A stretch of DNA of 64,000 nucleotides. Origin: Pseudophaeobacter profundi (GTDB taxonomy: Bacteria > Pseudomonadota > Alphaproteobacteria > Rhodobacterales > Rhodobacteraceae). Each line of letters begins with the position of its first letter. Position 1 is the stretch's first letter. The position numbers were made by a program, and so were the translations under genes. The stretch covers positions 310,001-374,000 of the forward strand of contig NZ_JARJEF010000002.1 in the NCBI RefSeq assembly GCF_029697505.1. The letters run 5' to 3'. Below are positions 31,759 to 41,113 of the stretch, one piece after another. Below the pieces are notes generated by a model that was given only the letters and a program-made list of their open reading frames with translations, had not been told where the DNA came from and searched no databases.

Positions 31759-32741
31759 AGAAGCGCATCCTCATGGTAAAAGGCCAGGGCCCGGGGCAGT
31801 AACCGCAGCACCTCGCCCGTCGACTTCTCGGTCAAAACATCGCGACGCAGCGCGGCTGGGGTCTTGGCCACATCCATGTACCAGCCCAGATGCTTGCGCG
31901 CGACGCGCAGCCCAAGGTCGGCCCCATAGAAGGAGAGGATCGCCTCGTAATGTGCTGATACCATATCAATAAATTCATCAACCCCAGGCACTTTTGGCGC
32001 CGCACTGCCCCAAAGATCGCAGGCCACCTGCGCCAGCAGCCAGGGCTTGCCCTGCACCCCACGCCCAATCATCACCCCATCCGCGCCGGAATGATCCAGC
32101 GCCGCACGCGCCGTTCCGCTGCCCAGGATATCGCCATTGGCCAGCACCGGCACTGATACCGCGTCTTTGATTTCGCGGATCGCAGCCCAGTTGGCGCGCC
32201 CCTTGTAAAACTGACAGCGGGTGCGACCATGGATCGTGACCATCTGCACCCCTGCCCCTTCAGCGCGCCGCGCCACCGCAGCGGCATTTAGGCAATCGTC
32301 ATCCCAGCCCAACCGGGTTTTCAGGGTGACGGGAATATCAACCGCCGCGACCACCGCTTCTATCAGCGACAACGCATGGTCCGGTGTCTTCAACAAGGCG
32401 GAACCGGAATAGCCGTTTGTGACCTTCTTCGCCGGGCAGCCCATATTGATGTCTATCATCCGCGCGCCGCGATCTGCCACCTGACGCGCGGCCTCGGCCA
32501 TCCATGTGGCTTCACGGCCGGCCAGCTGCACGGCGGTGTTTTCCACATCGGCGCTCAGCTCGGCCCGTTCGCGCACCCCCGGTTTTGCCTGCACCATCTC
32601 TTGGCTGGCAACCATTTCGCTGACCATCAGGCCAACGCCATAAGAGCGCACCAGATCACGAAAGGGGCGATCAGTGATGCCGGCCATCGGCGCCAGGGCA
32701 ATGGGCGGGGTCATAGAGGTGGTTCCGAGGGTGAAGGACAA
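31755..32741 (-). CDS. dusB: tRNA-dihydrouridine synthase DusB (NifR3)
   Basis: This flavoprotein reduces uridines in the tRNA D-loop. It shows ALAPMAGITDRPFR at the N-terminus, the catalytic cysteine in INMGCPAKKV, and the FMN-binding segments TIHGRTR and ANGDI. I place the start at a TTG (32741), because conserved family sequence begins there (LSFTLGTT) and AAGGA precedes it by 8 bp. This gives 328 residues, close to the R. capsulatus NifR3 length. The longer reading from 32816 adds 25 unrelated residues. It is the first gene of the ntr operon. Confidence 0.94.
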   Translation of the reverse strand: MSFTLGTTSMTPPIALAPMAGITDRPFRDLVRSYGVGLMVSEMVASQEMVQAKPGVRERAELSADVENTAVQLAGREATWMAEAARQVADRGARMIDINMGCPAKKVTNGYSGSALLKTPDHALSLIEAVVAAVDIPVTLKTRLGWDDDCLNAAAVARRAEGAGVQMVTIHGRTRCQFYKGRANWAAIREIKDAVSVPVLANGDILGSGTARAALDHSGADGVMIGRGVQGKPWLLAQVACDLWGSAAPKVPGVDEFIDMVSAHYEAILSFYGADLGLRVARKHLGWYMDVAKTPAALRRDVLTEKSTGEVLRLLPRALAFYHEDALL

Positions 32742-33039
32742 CTGCCTAATCCTTGTGCGAGTGAGTGTTTTGTAACCGAAGCCCCGGCTTTTGAACAATG
32801 AAAGCGCCCCTCGCAAGCCTACAACTCGACGTCACTGCCTAAATTTTAATCACAACGACGCGGGTGATTGCCACCGGATGCGGCAGAACATAAACATTCC
32901 CCCAGCATAAAACTCTGAGTCACAGCCGCGATCCACCGGCGTACAGCCCCTGACTGGTGCGCCCAGCGAACACAGGTCGCAGCGGGCAGGCCCCGATCGG
33001 ATCACAGGTGCCGCTGTCCAGATTATAGAAGAGAGCCCT

Positions 33040-34206
33040 ATGACAACAGCAGCCCTGATCGTTGCAGCAGGTCGCGGCAGCCGCGCCGGAGGTGGCCTGC
33101 CAAAACAGTGGCGCGACCTCAAAAACCGGCGCGTCATCGACTGGACACTAAAAGCCTTTCGCGATGCCCATGTCGAAACCATTGCCCTGGTCCTGTCGCC
33201 TTTGGATCAGCCTGCCTGGGACAGCTTTGCAGATGCGCAGGACATCATCCTGGCAAAGGGCGGCGCCGAGCGGGCACAATCGGTACAAAATGGCCTGCGC
33301 GCCCTTCAGGGCCGGGGGATCACCAAGGTGCTGATCCATGATGCCGCCCGCCCCTGCACAAGCCCGGTCCTGATCAACACAGTGATAGAGACACTGGACA
33401 ACGCGGCCGCCGCAGCGCCAGCCCTTGCCATCACCGATGCGCTATGGACCGGGGCCAAAGGCCGTGTAAGCGGCACCCAGGATCGCACAGGTCTGTTTGG
33501 CGCGCAGACGCCACAGGGGTTTCACTATGATGCGATCCTTGCCGCCCATGCGGCCCATCCCGGTGGCGCTGCCGATGATGTCGAGGTCGCCCGCGCGGCC
33601 GGGCTTGACGTTGTGATCGTGGCGGGGGATCCAGACAATATCAAGATCACCCGGCCCGAGGATTTTGCCCGCGCCGCCCGAATTTTGGAAACGGAAAATA
33701 CCATGACGACCAGTGCCACCTCTCTCCCCGACATCCGACTGGGCAATGGCTATGACGTGCATCGCTTTGGCCCCGGCGACAGCGTGACCCTTTGCGGCGT
33801 GACCCTCCCGCATGAGCGCGGCTTGCAGGGCCATTCCGATGCCGACGTTGGCATGCACGCGGTGACAGATGCAATATATGGCGCGCTGGCGCAGGGCGAC
33901 ATTGGCCAGCATTTTCCACCGTCAGATCCGCAATGGAAAGGTGCACCCAGCGACATATTCCTGCGCCATGCAGCGAACCTGGCCAAAACCATGGGGTTTC
34001 ATATCACCAATGTGGATTGCACCCTCGTTTGCGAATTCCCCAAGATTGGCCCCCATGCTGCAGAGATGCGCGCGGTGATGGCTGAAATCCTTGGGCTTGA
34101 TCCAACACGGGTGTCGGTCAAGGCCACCACCTCTGAGCGGCTGGGCTTTACCGGTCGCGGCGAGGGTATTGCCTCACTCGCAACTGCTGCGCTGGTGAAG
34201 CCATGA
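33040..34206 (+). CDS. ispDF: Bifunctional IspD/IspF enzyme (methylerythritol phosphate pathway)
   Basis: This 388-residue fusion catalyses two isoprenoid steps: CTP addition to methylerythritol 4-phosphate (IspD) and cyclisation to MEcPP (IspF). IspD (1 to about 225) has [16 protein letters not shown] and the DAARP segment. IspF (about 230-388) has the metal site [26 protein letters not shown] and the C-terminal [14 protein letters not shown]. The fusion is usual in alphaproteobacteria. The 298-bp upstream gap to dusB contains divergent promoters and nothing else clear. The stop overlaps pgpA. Confidence 0.97.
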   Translation: MTTAALIVAAGRGSRAGGGLPKQWRDLKNRRVIDWTLKAFRDAHVETIALVLSPLDQPAWDSFADAQDIILAKGGAERAQSVQNGLRALQGRGITKVLIHDAARPCTSPVLINTVIETLDNAAAAAPALAITDALWTGAKGRVSGTQDRTGLFGAQTPQGFHYDAILAAHAAHPGGAADDVEVARAAGLDVVIVAGDPDNIKITRPEDFARAARILETENTMTTSATSLPDIRLGNGYDVHRFGPGDSVTLCGVTLPHERGLQGHSDADVGMHAVTDAIYGALAQGDIGQHFPPSDPQWKGAPSDIFLRHAANLAKTMGFHITNVDCTLVCEFPKIGPHAAEMRAVMAEILGLDPTRVSVKATTSERLGFTGRGEGIASLATAALVKP

Positions 34207-34700
34207 TGTTGGCCAGAATGATCGCCACGGTCGGTGGCACCGGGTATCTGCGCCCAGCCCCCGGCACCTGGGGCTCTTTGGTTGCCCTCCCCCTGGCCTA
34301 TGGGCTGCATCAGCTGGGGGGCTTTCCCCTGCTTGCGCTGGCAACGATCTTGGCAACTGGGCTTGGCATTTGGGCCACGGGGGTCATGACCCGCGGCCAG
34401 GCCAATCACGACCCGTCTGAAATTGTCATCGACGAAGTCGCCGGGCAATGGCTGGCGCTCTGGACGCTGTCCTATCCGGCCTGGGCACATGGTATTGCAA
34501 TCTCGGCGCTTTGGCCCGGCTGGATTGCCGCCTTTGCCCTGTTTCGCCTGTTCGACATCTGGAAACCCGGCCCGGTGGGCTGGGCCGACCGTCAAGCCGG
34601 GCCGGTGGGTGTCATGCTGGACGATGTGATTGCCGGCATGCTTGCTGGTCTTGGCGTCATGGCTCTTGCAGGGTTTAGCCACGGGGTACTGGGGCTATGA
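34203..34700 (+). CDS. pgpA: Phosphatidylglycerophosphatase A
   Basis: This 165-residue membrane enzyme removes phosphate from phosphatidylglycerophosphate to make phosphatidylglycerol. It shows the family motifs PAPGTWGSL, the acidic [14 protein letters not shown] and the [11 protein letters not shown] segment, with three to four hydrophobic spans. It overlaps ispDF by 4 bp at its start and pncC by 4 bp at its end, so the three genes are translationally coupled. A second ATG directly follows the first. Confidence 0.94.
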   Translation: MMLARMIATVGGTGYLRPAPGTWGSLVALPLAYGLHQLGGFPLLALATILATGLGIWATGVMTRGQANHDPSEIVIDEVAGQWLALWTLSYPAWAHGIAISALWPGWIAAFALFRLFDIWKPGPVGWADRQAGPVGVMLDDVIAGMLAGLGVMALAGFSHGVLGL

Positions 34701-35242
34701 CGCAGCCCGTCTCTTCCGGTACGGATCAGCCGCAGCGCCCGGACATGGCCCAGCTGATCGCCCAGGCCCGCAGGCTGGGGATCACCATGGCCACCGCCGA
34801 GAGCTGCACCGGCGGAATGGTCGCTGCGGCACTAACGGATCAGCCGGGGTCTTCTGCGGTATTTGACCGGGGCTTTGTCACCTACTCCAACAGTGCCAAA
34901 CAGGCGATGCTGGGGGTCAGCCCCGAGACCCTGCGCCGCGACGGCGCCGTGAGCGAAGCCGTGGCGCGGGAAATGAGCCTGGGCGCCCTGCAGGCCGCGC
35001 AGGTCAGCCTTGCCGTTGCCATCACCGGTATCGCCGGCCCCGGTGGATCAGAACACAAACCCGAGGGGCGCGTTTGTTTCGGCCTAGCCCAGACCGGAGA
35101 GCCCCCCCTGGTAGAAACCATCGAATTTGGCCCGCTGGGGCGTGACAGAGTTCGCGCCGCCAGCTGTGCCCATGCGCTTTGGTTGCTGCAGCGCGCCATT
35201 TCCCAAACAGAGCGCAATTTAGGCAATAGGCCCGAAGACTAG
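34697..35242 (+). CDS. pncC: CinA-family nicotinamide-nucleotide amidohydrolase PncC
   Basis: This 181-residue protein matches the C-terminal domain of CinA, which deamidates nicotinamide mononucleotide in NAD recycling. It has TAESCTGGMVAAALTDQPGS (with the catalytic serine), YSNSAKQAMLGV and the conserved TGIAGPGGSEHKPEG. The N-terminal MoaB-like half of full CinA is absent, as in stand-alone PncC. It is the third gene of the ispDF-pgpA operon. Confidence 0.92.
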   Translation: MTQPVSSGTDQPQRPDMAQLIAQARRLGITMATAESCTGGMVAAALTDQPGSSAVFDRGFVTYSNSAKQAMLGVSPETLRRDGAVSEAVAREMSLGALQAAQVSLAVAITGIAGPGGSEHKPEGRVCFGLAQTGEPPLVETIEFGPLGRDRVRAASCAHALWLLQRAISQTERNLGNRPED

Positions 35243-35262
35243 CCCATTATTTAATCAGTTTT

Positions 35263-35291
35263 GCAAAAGCCCATGTTTTTAGCGCTTTTGC
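35263..35291. promoter_or_regulatory. Inverted repeat upstream of amt
   Basis: GCAAAAGC (35263-35270) and GCTTTTGC (35284-35291) are perfect inverted repeats 13 bp apart, 79 bp before the amt start. They could be a regulator site or the hairpin ending the pncC transcript; no T run directly follows. No match to a sigma54 promoter is evident. Confidence 0.3.
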
Positions 35292-35369
35292 GCAGTGTGA
35301 CGCTTTTTTCCTCATCTGCATTCATGTCTTTGAACCCCCAACCATGCAAGCGGGATGGAAGGACACCCC

Positions 35370-36551
35370 ATGAATGGAGCTGATACAGCTTGGATCATTG
35401 TAGCAACGGCCCTTGTGCTGTTTATGACACTGCCAGGGCTTGCCCTGTTTTACGGCGGTCTGGTGCGGGCGCGAAATGTGCTCAGCGTCTTCATGCAGTG
35501 CTACGCCATTGCCTGTTTGATGAGCATCCTGTGGCTGGCCTTTGGCTATACAATCGCCTTTGGCCCCGGTGAAAGTGGCCTCTGGGGCGGGTTGGACAAG
35601 ATGTTCCTGGCCGGCGTCACCGCCGAGAGCCTGAGCGGCACCCTGCCCGAGGTGCTGTTCTTTGCCTTTCAGATGACCTTTGCCATCATCACCCCGGCGC
35701 TGATTGTGGGCGCCTATGTGGAACGGGTTGGCTTTGCCTTTGTGCTGACTTTCTCGGGGCTGTGGATGCTGTTGTGCTATGCGCCTGTCGTGCATTGGAT
35801 CTGGGGCGGCGGCATGATGTCGGATGGTGGCATCTTTGGCGAGATCGGAGTCAAGGATTTCGCTGGTGGCATCGTCGTGCATGAAACGGCAGGTCTGGCG
35901 GCACTTATTCTGGCGATCTTCCTTGGACCCCGCAAAAACCGCACCACCCCACCGCATAACCCCGGCTATGTGGTCATTGGTGCCGCGATGCTCTGGGTTG
36001 GCTGGTTTGGCTTTAACGGCGGCTCGCAGCTAGCGGCAGATGGTGGCGCGGCCATGGCGCTGACCGTGACACATATCTCTGCGGCGGCGGCCTCGCTCAG
36101 CTGGGCCTTCTGGGAAAAGATCAAATACGGCAAGGCCTCAGTTGTGGGGCTGGTCACCGGCACCATTGCAGGGCTTGCCTCCATCACCCCGGCCAGTGGC
36201 TTTGTTGGCCCCATTGAGGCGCTGATCATCGGTACTATCGCCGGGATCTTGTGCCAGGAGCTGGTGAACCTGGTCCGCAACAAGCTGAAGATCGACGACA
36301 CGCTGGATGTCTTTGCGGTACATGGCGTTGGCGGCATCTTTGGTACCGTGATGATTGCGGTCTTCGGCCAGGGGGCCTGGATGGCGCAATTGGGCGCGCT
36401 GGCGCTGGTGGGTGTTTTCACCACCCTGGTGACCATCCTTCTGATCAAGATCGTCGGCGCCTTCACATCTTTGCGCGTGGATCTTGAAACCGAGACAAAC
36501 GGCCTAGATATTACCGTCCATGGCGAACGTGCCTATGACATGACCAGTTAA
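35370..36551 (+). CDS. amt: Ammonium transporter (Amt family)
   Basis: This 393-residue eleven-span trimeric channel conducts ammonium/ammonia. The first spans contain MTLPGLALFYGGLVRARNVL. The pore histidines are in GGIVVHETAGLAAL and FAVHGVGGIFG, and the second half has WVGWFGFNGGS. I chose the ATG at 35370 because GGAAGGA precedes it by about 8 bp. There is no adjacent glnK, unlike many amt loci. The nearby ntrBC genes suggest nitrogen control, but no binding site is proven. Confidence 0.95.
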   Translation: MNGADTAWIIVATALVLFMTLPGLALFYGGLVRARNVLSVFMQCYAIACLMSILWLAFGYTIAFGPGESGLWGGLDKMFLAGVTAESLSGTLPEVLFFAFQMTFAIITPALIVGAYVERVGFAFVLTFSGLWMLLCYAPVVHWIWGGGMMSDGGIFGEIGVKDFAGGIVVHETAGLAALILAIFLGPRKNRTTPPHNPGYVVIGAAMLWVGWFGFNGGSQLAADGGAAMALTVTHISAAAASLSWAFWEKIKYGKASVVGLVTGTIAGLASITPASGFVGPIEALIIGTIAGILCQELVNLVRNKLKIDDTLDVFAVHGVGGIFGTVMIAVFGQGAWMAQLGALALVGVFTTLVTILLIKIVGAFTSLRVDLETETNGLDITVHGERAYDMTS

Positions 36552-36631
36552 CGCTGTGCCCAGTCGCCGCCGGGCACAGAACCAGATGCCACCACTCTCA
36601 GGGCAGAGATGCGGACCATTGCATCGGGGGG

Positions 36632-36663
36632 CGGGCTTTCCAAATTACTGGAAAGCCCGTTTT
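36632..36663 (+). terminator. Rho-independent terminator of amt
   Basis: CGGGCTTTCCA (36632-36642) and TGGAAAGCCCG (36649-36659) form an 11-bp stem with a 6-nt loop followed by TTTT. It lies about 80 bp after the amt stop. Confidence 0.85.
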
Positions 36664-36715
36664 CATATCGGCAGCTGGCACCTGGCCACTGCCATCTGGC
36701 CCTACGGCCCGGCTT

Positions 36716-38026
36716 TCAGAACTGATCGGTAATCTCTGCCAGCGGTACACCCGTCTGCAGCCCCTGCCAAAGCGTCGCTTGGCGGTCCGTGCCGATCAGC
36801 GCCGCAACCTTGCCCAAAAGGCGGGCCTCGCGCTGATCGGGGCTGATCGGCAGCTGCAAATCATGGCGGGCCTCAAAGCGCTTGCCATCGCGGCGCAGGG
36901 CCAGCACATGGGCCTCAGTTTCTGCCAAAGCCTCGTCTGGCTCAATCTCGATACGGTCGCGCAGCGCGATAAGCTCCGGCAGTGCGCAGGTGGCGGCGCT
37001 ATAGCTATCAAGCGCCGCAGTATCGAGGCCAAGCGCCTGCATCGCCAGAACCGTGCGATAGGAAAATTTCGCCCCAAGCCCGCTAGTCGGGGCCAGTTGG
37101 TTGCAGACAGTCATCCAGCGCGGATGGGTGCGCACCACCAGCTGGGCAATCTCTGGCGCGGCCAGATCCAGCGTCGCGGTGGCCTCTAGCGCCGCATGCA
37201 GCCCATGGCAACAGGCGTGAAACTTGTGGCTTATGCCCTCAAACAGCCAGGTCTGCCCCAGACCCTGCAGCGCCAGATCCAGATTGGCCTCGCCGTGATG
37301 GGTTGCGCCGAACCCCAGCGCCGCATCAAGCGCCTGTGCATTTGCGGTAAGACCCATGGCAACCAGGCTGCTGACCTCAACCCCGGCGCTGGCCGCCAGA
37401 CCAGCGTTATAGGGCTTGCCCATGGTGCCAAACTGCGCCTTCAACCCCGCCGCACGGGTGGCGCAGAGACCCAGCGCCATCGCCATCTGATGCGGGGTCA
37501 ACTGCAGCAATCGCCCCGCCGCCGCCGTGGCACCAAAGGCCCCCGCCGTCGCAGTCTGGTGAAAGCCCTGTTGATAATGGCTGCGCCCCAGCCACAGCCC
37601 CACCCGGATCGACAGCTCCATCCCGACAAGCGCGGCCTCCAACAGCTGCGGCAGTGATGCGCCCAACTGCTGCCCCAGGGCAAAGGCCGCAGGGAATACT
37701 GCCACAGCCGGGTGGCCGATATGGGCAAAATGGGTATCATCATAATCCAGCGCATGCGAGGTGGCCCCATTGACCAGCGCCGCCATGCGCGCCGGAACCT
37801 GCCCACCGCCAAAGATTGTAGCCTGCGCCGCGCCGCCCTCGGATATCGCCTGGGCCCGCAAGACGCCAGAGACCGGTTCATCAACGCCAGCAATCCCGCA
37901 GGCGATCCAATCCAGGGTCGAAAGCCGCACCATCCTTTGCGCCAAGGGGCTGGCCGTGACCTCACCAGTCGCAAAGTCAACCAAAGCGGCGGTCAAATCC
38001 AGTGTGTCAGAGGTTGGGCTGGTCAT
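36716..38026 (-). CDS. MmgE/PrpD family protein
   Basis: This 436-residue member of the 2-methylcitrate dehydratase/iminodisuccinate epimerase superfamily has the N-terminal region DWIACGIAGVDEPVSGVLR and the family core NGATSHALDYDDTH. FSYRTVLAMQAL lies in the C-terminal part. Members dehydrate or isomerise polycarboxylic acids; which substrate is used here cannot be told, because no propionate or aspartate genes adjoin. It is a single gene convergent with amt and upstream of ratA on the same strand map. Confidence 0.87.
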   Translation of the reverse strand: MTSPTSDTLDLTAALVDFATGEVTASPLAQRMVRLSTLDWIACGIAGVDEPVSGVLRAQAISEGGAAQATIFGGGQVPARMAALVNGATSHALDYDDTHFAHIGHPAVAVFPAAFALGQQLGASLPQLLEAALVGMELSIRVGLWLGRSHYQQGFHQTATAGAFGATAAAGRLLQLTPHQMAMALGLCATRAAGLKAQFGTMGKPYNAGLAASAGVEVSSLVAMGLTANAQALDAALGFGATHHGEANLDLALQGLGQTWLFEGISHKFHACCHGLHAALEATATLDLAAPEIAQLVVRTHPRWMTVCNQLAPTSGLGAKFSYRTVLAMQALGLDTAALDSYSAATCALPELIALRDRIEIEPDEALAETEAHVLALRRDGKRFEARHDLQLPISPDQREARLLGKVAALIGTDRQATLWQGLQTGVPLAEITDQF

Positions 38027-38055
38027 TGCGGTTTGGCCTTCCTGGTTAAGGCAGC

Positions 38056-38502
38056 CTAGCCATATAGCTCGGCTGCGCGGCGTTCGAATGCCTTGACTAT
38101 ACGCTGCATCGCCTCATTGAAGACAACCCCGATGATCCCCTGCAGCACCGCATTTTTGAATTCGAAATCAACAAAAAAGGCGACATCGCAGCTGCCATCA
38201 TCGCGGGCGGCAAAGGACCAGTTGGATTTCATGTAGCGAAACGGCCCATCCAGATATTCGGTGTCTATCTTCATATCATCCCGATAGAGCGTGACCCGAC
38301 TGCCAAAACGTTCGCGAAACACCTTGAAAGAGATCACCAGATCCGCCTCCATCACCTCTGCCGGGCCCTGCTGGCTGCGGCTGCGAATGCGTGCGGCAGC
38401 ACACCAGGGCAGAAATTTAGGATAGGAGGCCACATCTGCCACCAGCCCGTACATCTGCGCGGCGGTATAGGGCATTTGGCGGGTTTCAGAGTGAACAGGC
38501 AT
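38056..38502 (-). CDS. ratA: RatA/COQ10-family START-like protein
   Basis: This 148-residue protein is of the polyketide-cyclase/START type, with the hallmark [18 protein letters not shown] near the N-terminus and [20 protein letters not shown] at the C-terminus. Family members are named ribosome-association toxin RatA or the ubiquinone-binding Coq10, and most alphaproteobacterial members are thought to aid ubiquinone handling. I start at the ATG at 38502; a TTG four codons upstream is less likely. It is divergent from hpt, 75 bp apart. Confidence 0.87.
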   Translation of the reverse strand: MPVHSETRQMPYTAAQMYGLVADVASYPKFLPWCAAARIRSRSQQGPAEVMEADLVISFKVFRERFGSRVTLYRDDMKIDTEYLDGPFRYMKSNWSFAARDDGSCDVAFFVDFEFKNAVLQGIIGVVFNEAMQRIVKAFERRAAELYG

Positions 38503-38577
38503 AGGTGTCTTCAATTTTCTTGCTATGATCGTGCCGCGTCATGTCCTATGAACGCGCGGAAAATTCAAGGGGTAGCC

Positions 38578-39123
38578 ATGACACAGCGTCCATATGTCAT
38601 CGATGTGATGATTTCAGCCAAGACCATCGCCGCACGGATCGAAGAGCTTTGCGACGAGATCACGCAAGAGTTCGGCGACACCGACAAGCTGGTTGTGGTG
38701 GGGCTGCTGCGCGGCAGCTTTGTCTTTATTGCCGACCTCGTGCGCGAATTGGATCTGCCGATCGAGGTCGATTTCCTGGAGGCATCTTCCTATGGTGATG
38801 GCATGGAAAGCAGCCGGGAAGTTCGCATTCTCAAAGACCTGCGTGGCGCAATTGAAGGACGCGACGTGCTGGTAGTCGAAGATATCGTCGATACTGGCCA
38901 CACCCTGAACCATGTCACGCATCTGTTGGAAAGCCGCAAACCCGCCCGGCTGAAATCCATTGCCCTGCTCGATAAACCTTCACGGCGCGAGGTGGATTTC
39001 CGCTCTGACTGGATCGGCTTTGAAATCCCGGATGAATTTGTTGTCGGCTACGGTATCGATTATGCGCAGCGCAATCGCAACCTGCCCCATATCGGCAAAG
39101 TGCGCTTTACCGACAAAGACTGA
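38578..39123 (+). CDS. hpt: Hypoxanthine phosphoribosyltransferase
   Basis: This 181-residue purine-salvage enzyme makes IMP or GMP from hypoxanthine or guanine and PRPP. The PRPP-binding motif is [12 protein letters not shown], preceded by [16 protein letters not shown], and the base-specificity segment is [20 protein letters not shown] chose the ATG at 38578, which has an AAGGGG ribosome-binding site 5 bp upstream. It is followed by a terminator shared with lipA. Confidence 0.95.
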   Translation: MTQRPYVIDVMISAKTIAARIEELCDEITQEFGDTDKLVVVGLLRGSFVFIADLVRELDLPIEVDFLEASSYGDGMESSREVRILKDLRGAIEGRDVLVVEDIVDTGHTLNHVTHLLESRKPARLKSIALLDKPSRREVDFRSDWIGFEIPDEFVVGYGIDYAQRNRNLPHIGKVRFTDKD

Positions 39124-39145
39124 CCCTGCACGCATCACCACAAGA

Positions 39146-39180
39146 AAAAGCCCCGCAAGACCAAAATCTGCGGGGCTTTT
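39146..39180. terminator. Bidirectional terminator between hpt and lipA
   Basis: AAAAGCCCCGCA (39146-39157) pairs with TGCGGGGCTTTT (39169-39180), a 12-bp stem with U-runs in both directions. It separates two convergent genes. Confidence 0.88.
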
Positions 39181-39224
39181 CATGATGTGTCGGACCAGTC
39201 AGAAAGGCCCCTAACCGCTGGCGA

Positions 39225-40178
39225 CTATTGCACGCCCAGCTTGGCGTTGCGGGCCGCGCGCAGGCGGGCAAAATCATCGCCCGCGTGGTAGGAAGACCGC
39301 GTCAGGGGCGTGGCAGAAACCATGTGGAAGCCTTTGCCATAGGCGGCTTGTTCATAGGCTTTGAATTCTTCCGGCGTGACAAAGCGATCGACGGCATGGT
39401 GTTTGGGTGTGGGTTGCAGATATTGGCCGATGGTCAGGAAATCGATATCCGCTGCGCGCATGTCATCCATCACCTGACGCACCGATTGTTCATCTTCGCC
39501 CAGGCCCACCATGATCCCCGATTTGGTGAACATCGACGGGTCCAGTTCTTTCACCCGCTGCAGCAGACGCAGCGAATGGAAATAGCGCGCTCCGGGGCGC
39601 ACCTCTGGATAGAGCCCAGGCACGGTTTCCAGATTGTGATTGAACACATCCGGGCGGGCCTCGACCACGGTTTCCAACACCGACGGATCACATTTGATGA
39701 AATCCGGCGTCAGGATTTCAATGGTGGTCTTGGGGCTGCGATGGCGCACGGCACGGATGGTCTGGGCAAAGTGATCCGCCCCGCCATCGGTGATATCGTC
39801 GCGATCAACCGAGGTGATCACCACATGGTTCAACCCCAGTTTCTGCACCGCATGGGCAACGCGGCCCGGCTCGAATGCATCCAGATCCTCGGGGGGTTTA
39901 CCGGTGGCGATGTTGCAGAAAGTACAAGCCCGGGTGCAGACCTCGCCCATGATCATCATGGTGGCGTGGCCCTGGCTCCAGCATTCACCGACATTGGGGC
40001 AGCCCGCCTCTTCGCAGACCGTGACCAGACCATTGTCACGCATGATCTTATGCGTTTCCGCATACCCCTTGCCGCCGGGGGCCTTCACCCGAATCCAGCT
40101 GGGTTTCTTTGGCTGGGCATTGTCCGGGCGATTTGCCTTTTCGGGGTGCCGTTGCTCGGGAATCTTGAGATCACGCAT
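39225..40178 (-). CDS. lipA: Lipoyl synthase
   Basis: This 317-residue radical-SAM enzyme inserts two sulfurs into octanoyl groups on lipoyl domains. Auxiliary cluster ligands are Cys55, Cys60 and Cys66 ([12 protein letters not shown]). The radical-SAM cluster cysteines are Cys81, Cys85 and Cys88 (CTRACTFC). The C-terminal RSSYHAGDD carries the serine ligand conserved in LipA. I start at [14 protein letters not shown] (40178); the longer reading from 40229 adds 17 poorly conserved residues. Confidence 0.96.
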   Translation of the reverse strand: MRDLKIPEQRHPEKANRPDNAQPKKPSWIRVKAPGGKGYAETHKIMRDNGLVTVCEEAGCPNVGECWSQGHATMMIMGEVCTRACTFCNIATGKPPEDLDAFEPGRVAHAVQKLGLNHVVITSVDRDDITDGGADHFAQTIRAVRHRSPKTTIEILTPDFIKCDPSVLETVVEARPDVFNHNLETVPGLYPEVRPGARYFHSLRLLQRVKELDPSMFTKSGIMVGLGEDEQSVRQVMDDMRAADIDFLTIGQYLQPTPKHHAVDRFVTPEEFKAYEQAAYGKGFHMVSATPLTRSSYHAGDDFARLRAARNAKLGVQ

Positions 40179-40546
40179 GGTGGGTCCGCTTCTGGCCTGT
40201 CTGTATTTAGGATGACTTAGCACGTTCATTCCTTGGCGTCACCGCGACATTGCGATATCGGCAATGCAATGAACGCATAGCAAGATCATACCGCGATAAT
40301 CCGGTTCGCTGACACAGGCTTTCTGGCGCAAAAGCCGCGCAACACATCCCGCTGGATCAGCGCCCCGGCGCCCCCTGCAGACAGCCATGGGAAAATATGC
40401 ACAAGTTATGAAAGTTCACTGCAATATCAGGCAATTCACCGCCTATTGCTGACCTGCGGCAATTGCGTCACCCGAAGCTGTTGCGCTCTATTTAGAACTC
40501 TTATAAATGGCTGTGAAATGGTTCCTTATTCATGGAGTTGAAGAAG
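40179..40546. other. Intergenic region with divergent lipA/peroxiredoxin promoters
   Basis: This 368-bp gap holds no recognisable gene. A TATAAA (40503-40508) 39 bp before the peroxiredoxin ATG is a plausible -10, with TTGCGC (40482-40487) as a weak -35 at 15-bp spacing. I could not identify a convincing OxyR site. Confidence 0.35.
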
Positions 40547-41092
40547 ATGAAAGCTGGCCTGAAACTGCCCAATGTGACCTTTAAGACCCGCGTGCGCGAC
40601 GAAGCTGTCGGCGGTTCCAACCCGTTCCGCTGGGAAGACAAGACAACTGCGGACTATTTTGCAGGCAAGCGCGTTGTGCTGTTCTCGCTGCCTGGTGCCT
40701 TTACGCCGACCTGCTCAACCTATCAGCTGCCAGGTTTTGAAAAAGGCTTTGCCGATTTTCAGGCCGAAGGCATCGATGCGATCTACTGCATGTCGGTCAA
40801 TGACAGCTTTGTGATGAACAAATGGGCCGAATCGCAAAACCTGGAAAACGTCGGCGTTATTCCTGATGGCTCTGGCGAATTCACCCGCAAGATGGGCATG
40901 CTGGTAGCCAAGGATAACCTGGGCTTTGGCGTCCGGTCCTGGCGCTATGCAGCCATCGTCAACGACGGCGTTGTCGAAGCCTGGTTCGAAGAGCCTGGCC
41001 TGTCGGACAACCACGGCGATGACCCCTATGGTGTCTCTTCCCCGGAAAACGTGATGAAACACCTGAAGGGTGAAGCGGCCGCTGCAGCCTAA
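40547..41092 (+). CDS. Peroxiredoxin (Prx5-type)
   Basis: This 181-residue thiol peroxidase reduces hydrogen peroxide and organic peroxides. The peroxidatic Cys56 is in LPGAFTPTCSTYQLPG, and the arginine-bearing FGVRSWRYAAIV strand fits the Prx5/glutaredoxin-dependent group. No fused glutaredoxin domain is present. I chose the second ATG (40547), with GGAG about 9 bp upstream; the first (40532) adds five residues. It is convergent with oxyR, 21 bp apart, a pairing that supports a peroxide-response role. Confidence 0.94.
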   Translation: MKAGLKLPNVTFKTRVRDEAVGGSNPFRWEDKTTADYFAGKRVVLFSLPGAFTPTCSTYQLPGFEKGFADFQAEGIDAIYCMSVNDSFVMNKWAESQNLENVGVIPDGSGEFTRKMGMLVAKDNLGFGVRSWRYAAIVNDGVVEAWFEEPGLSDNHGDDPYGVSSPENVMKHLKGEAAAAA

Positions 41093-41113
41093 CCCGTTAT
41101 TTCATCACGACTA

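Noticed and set aside
40179-40546. OxyR binding site before the peroxiredoxin gene
   Set aside because: No ATAG-N7-CTAT spaced tetrad was found in the expected position.
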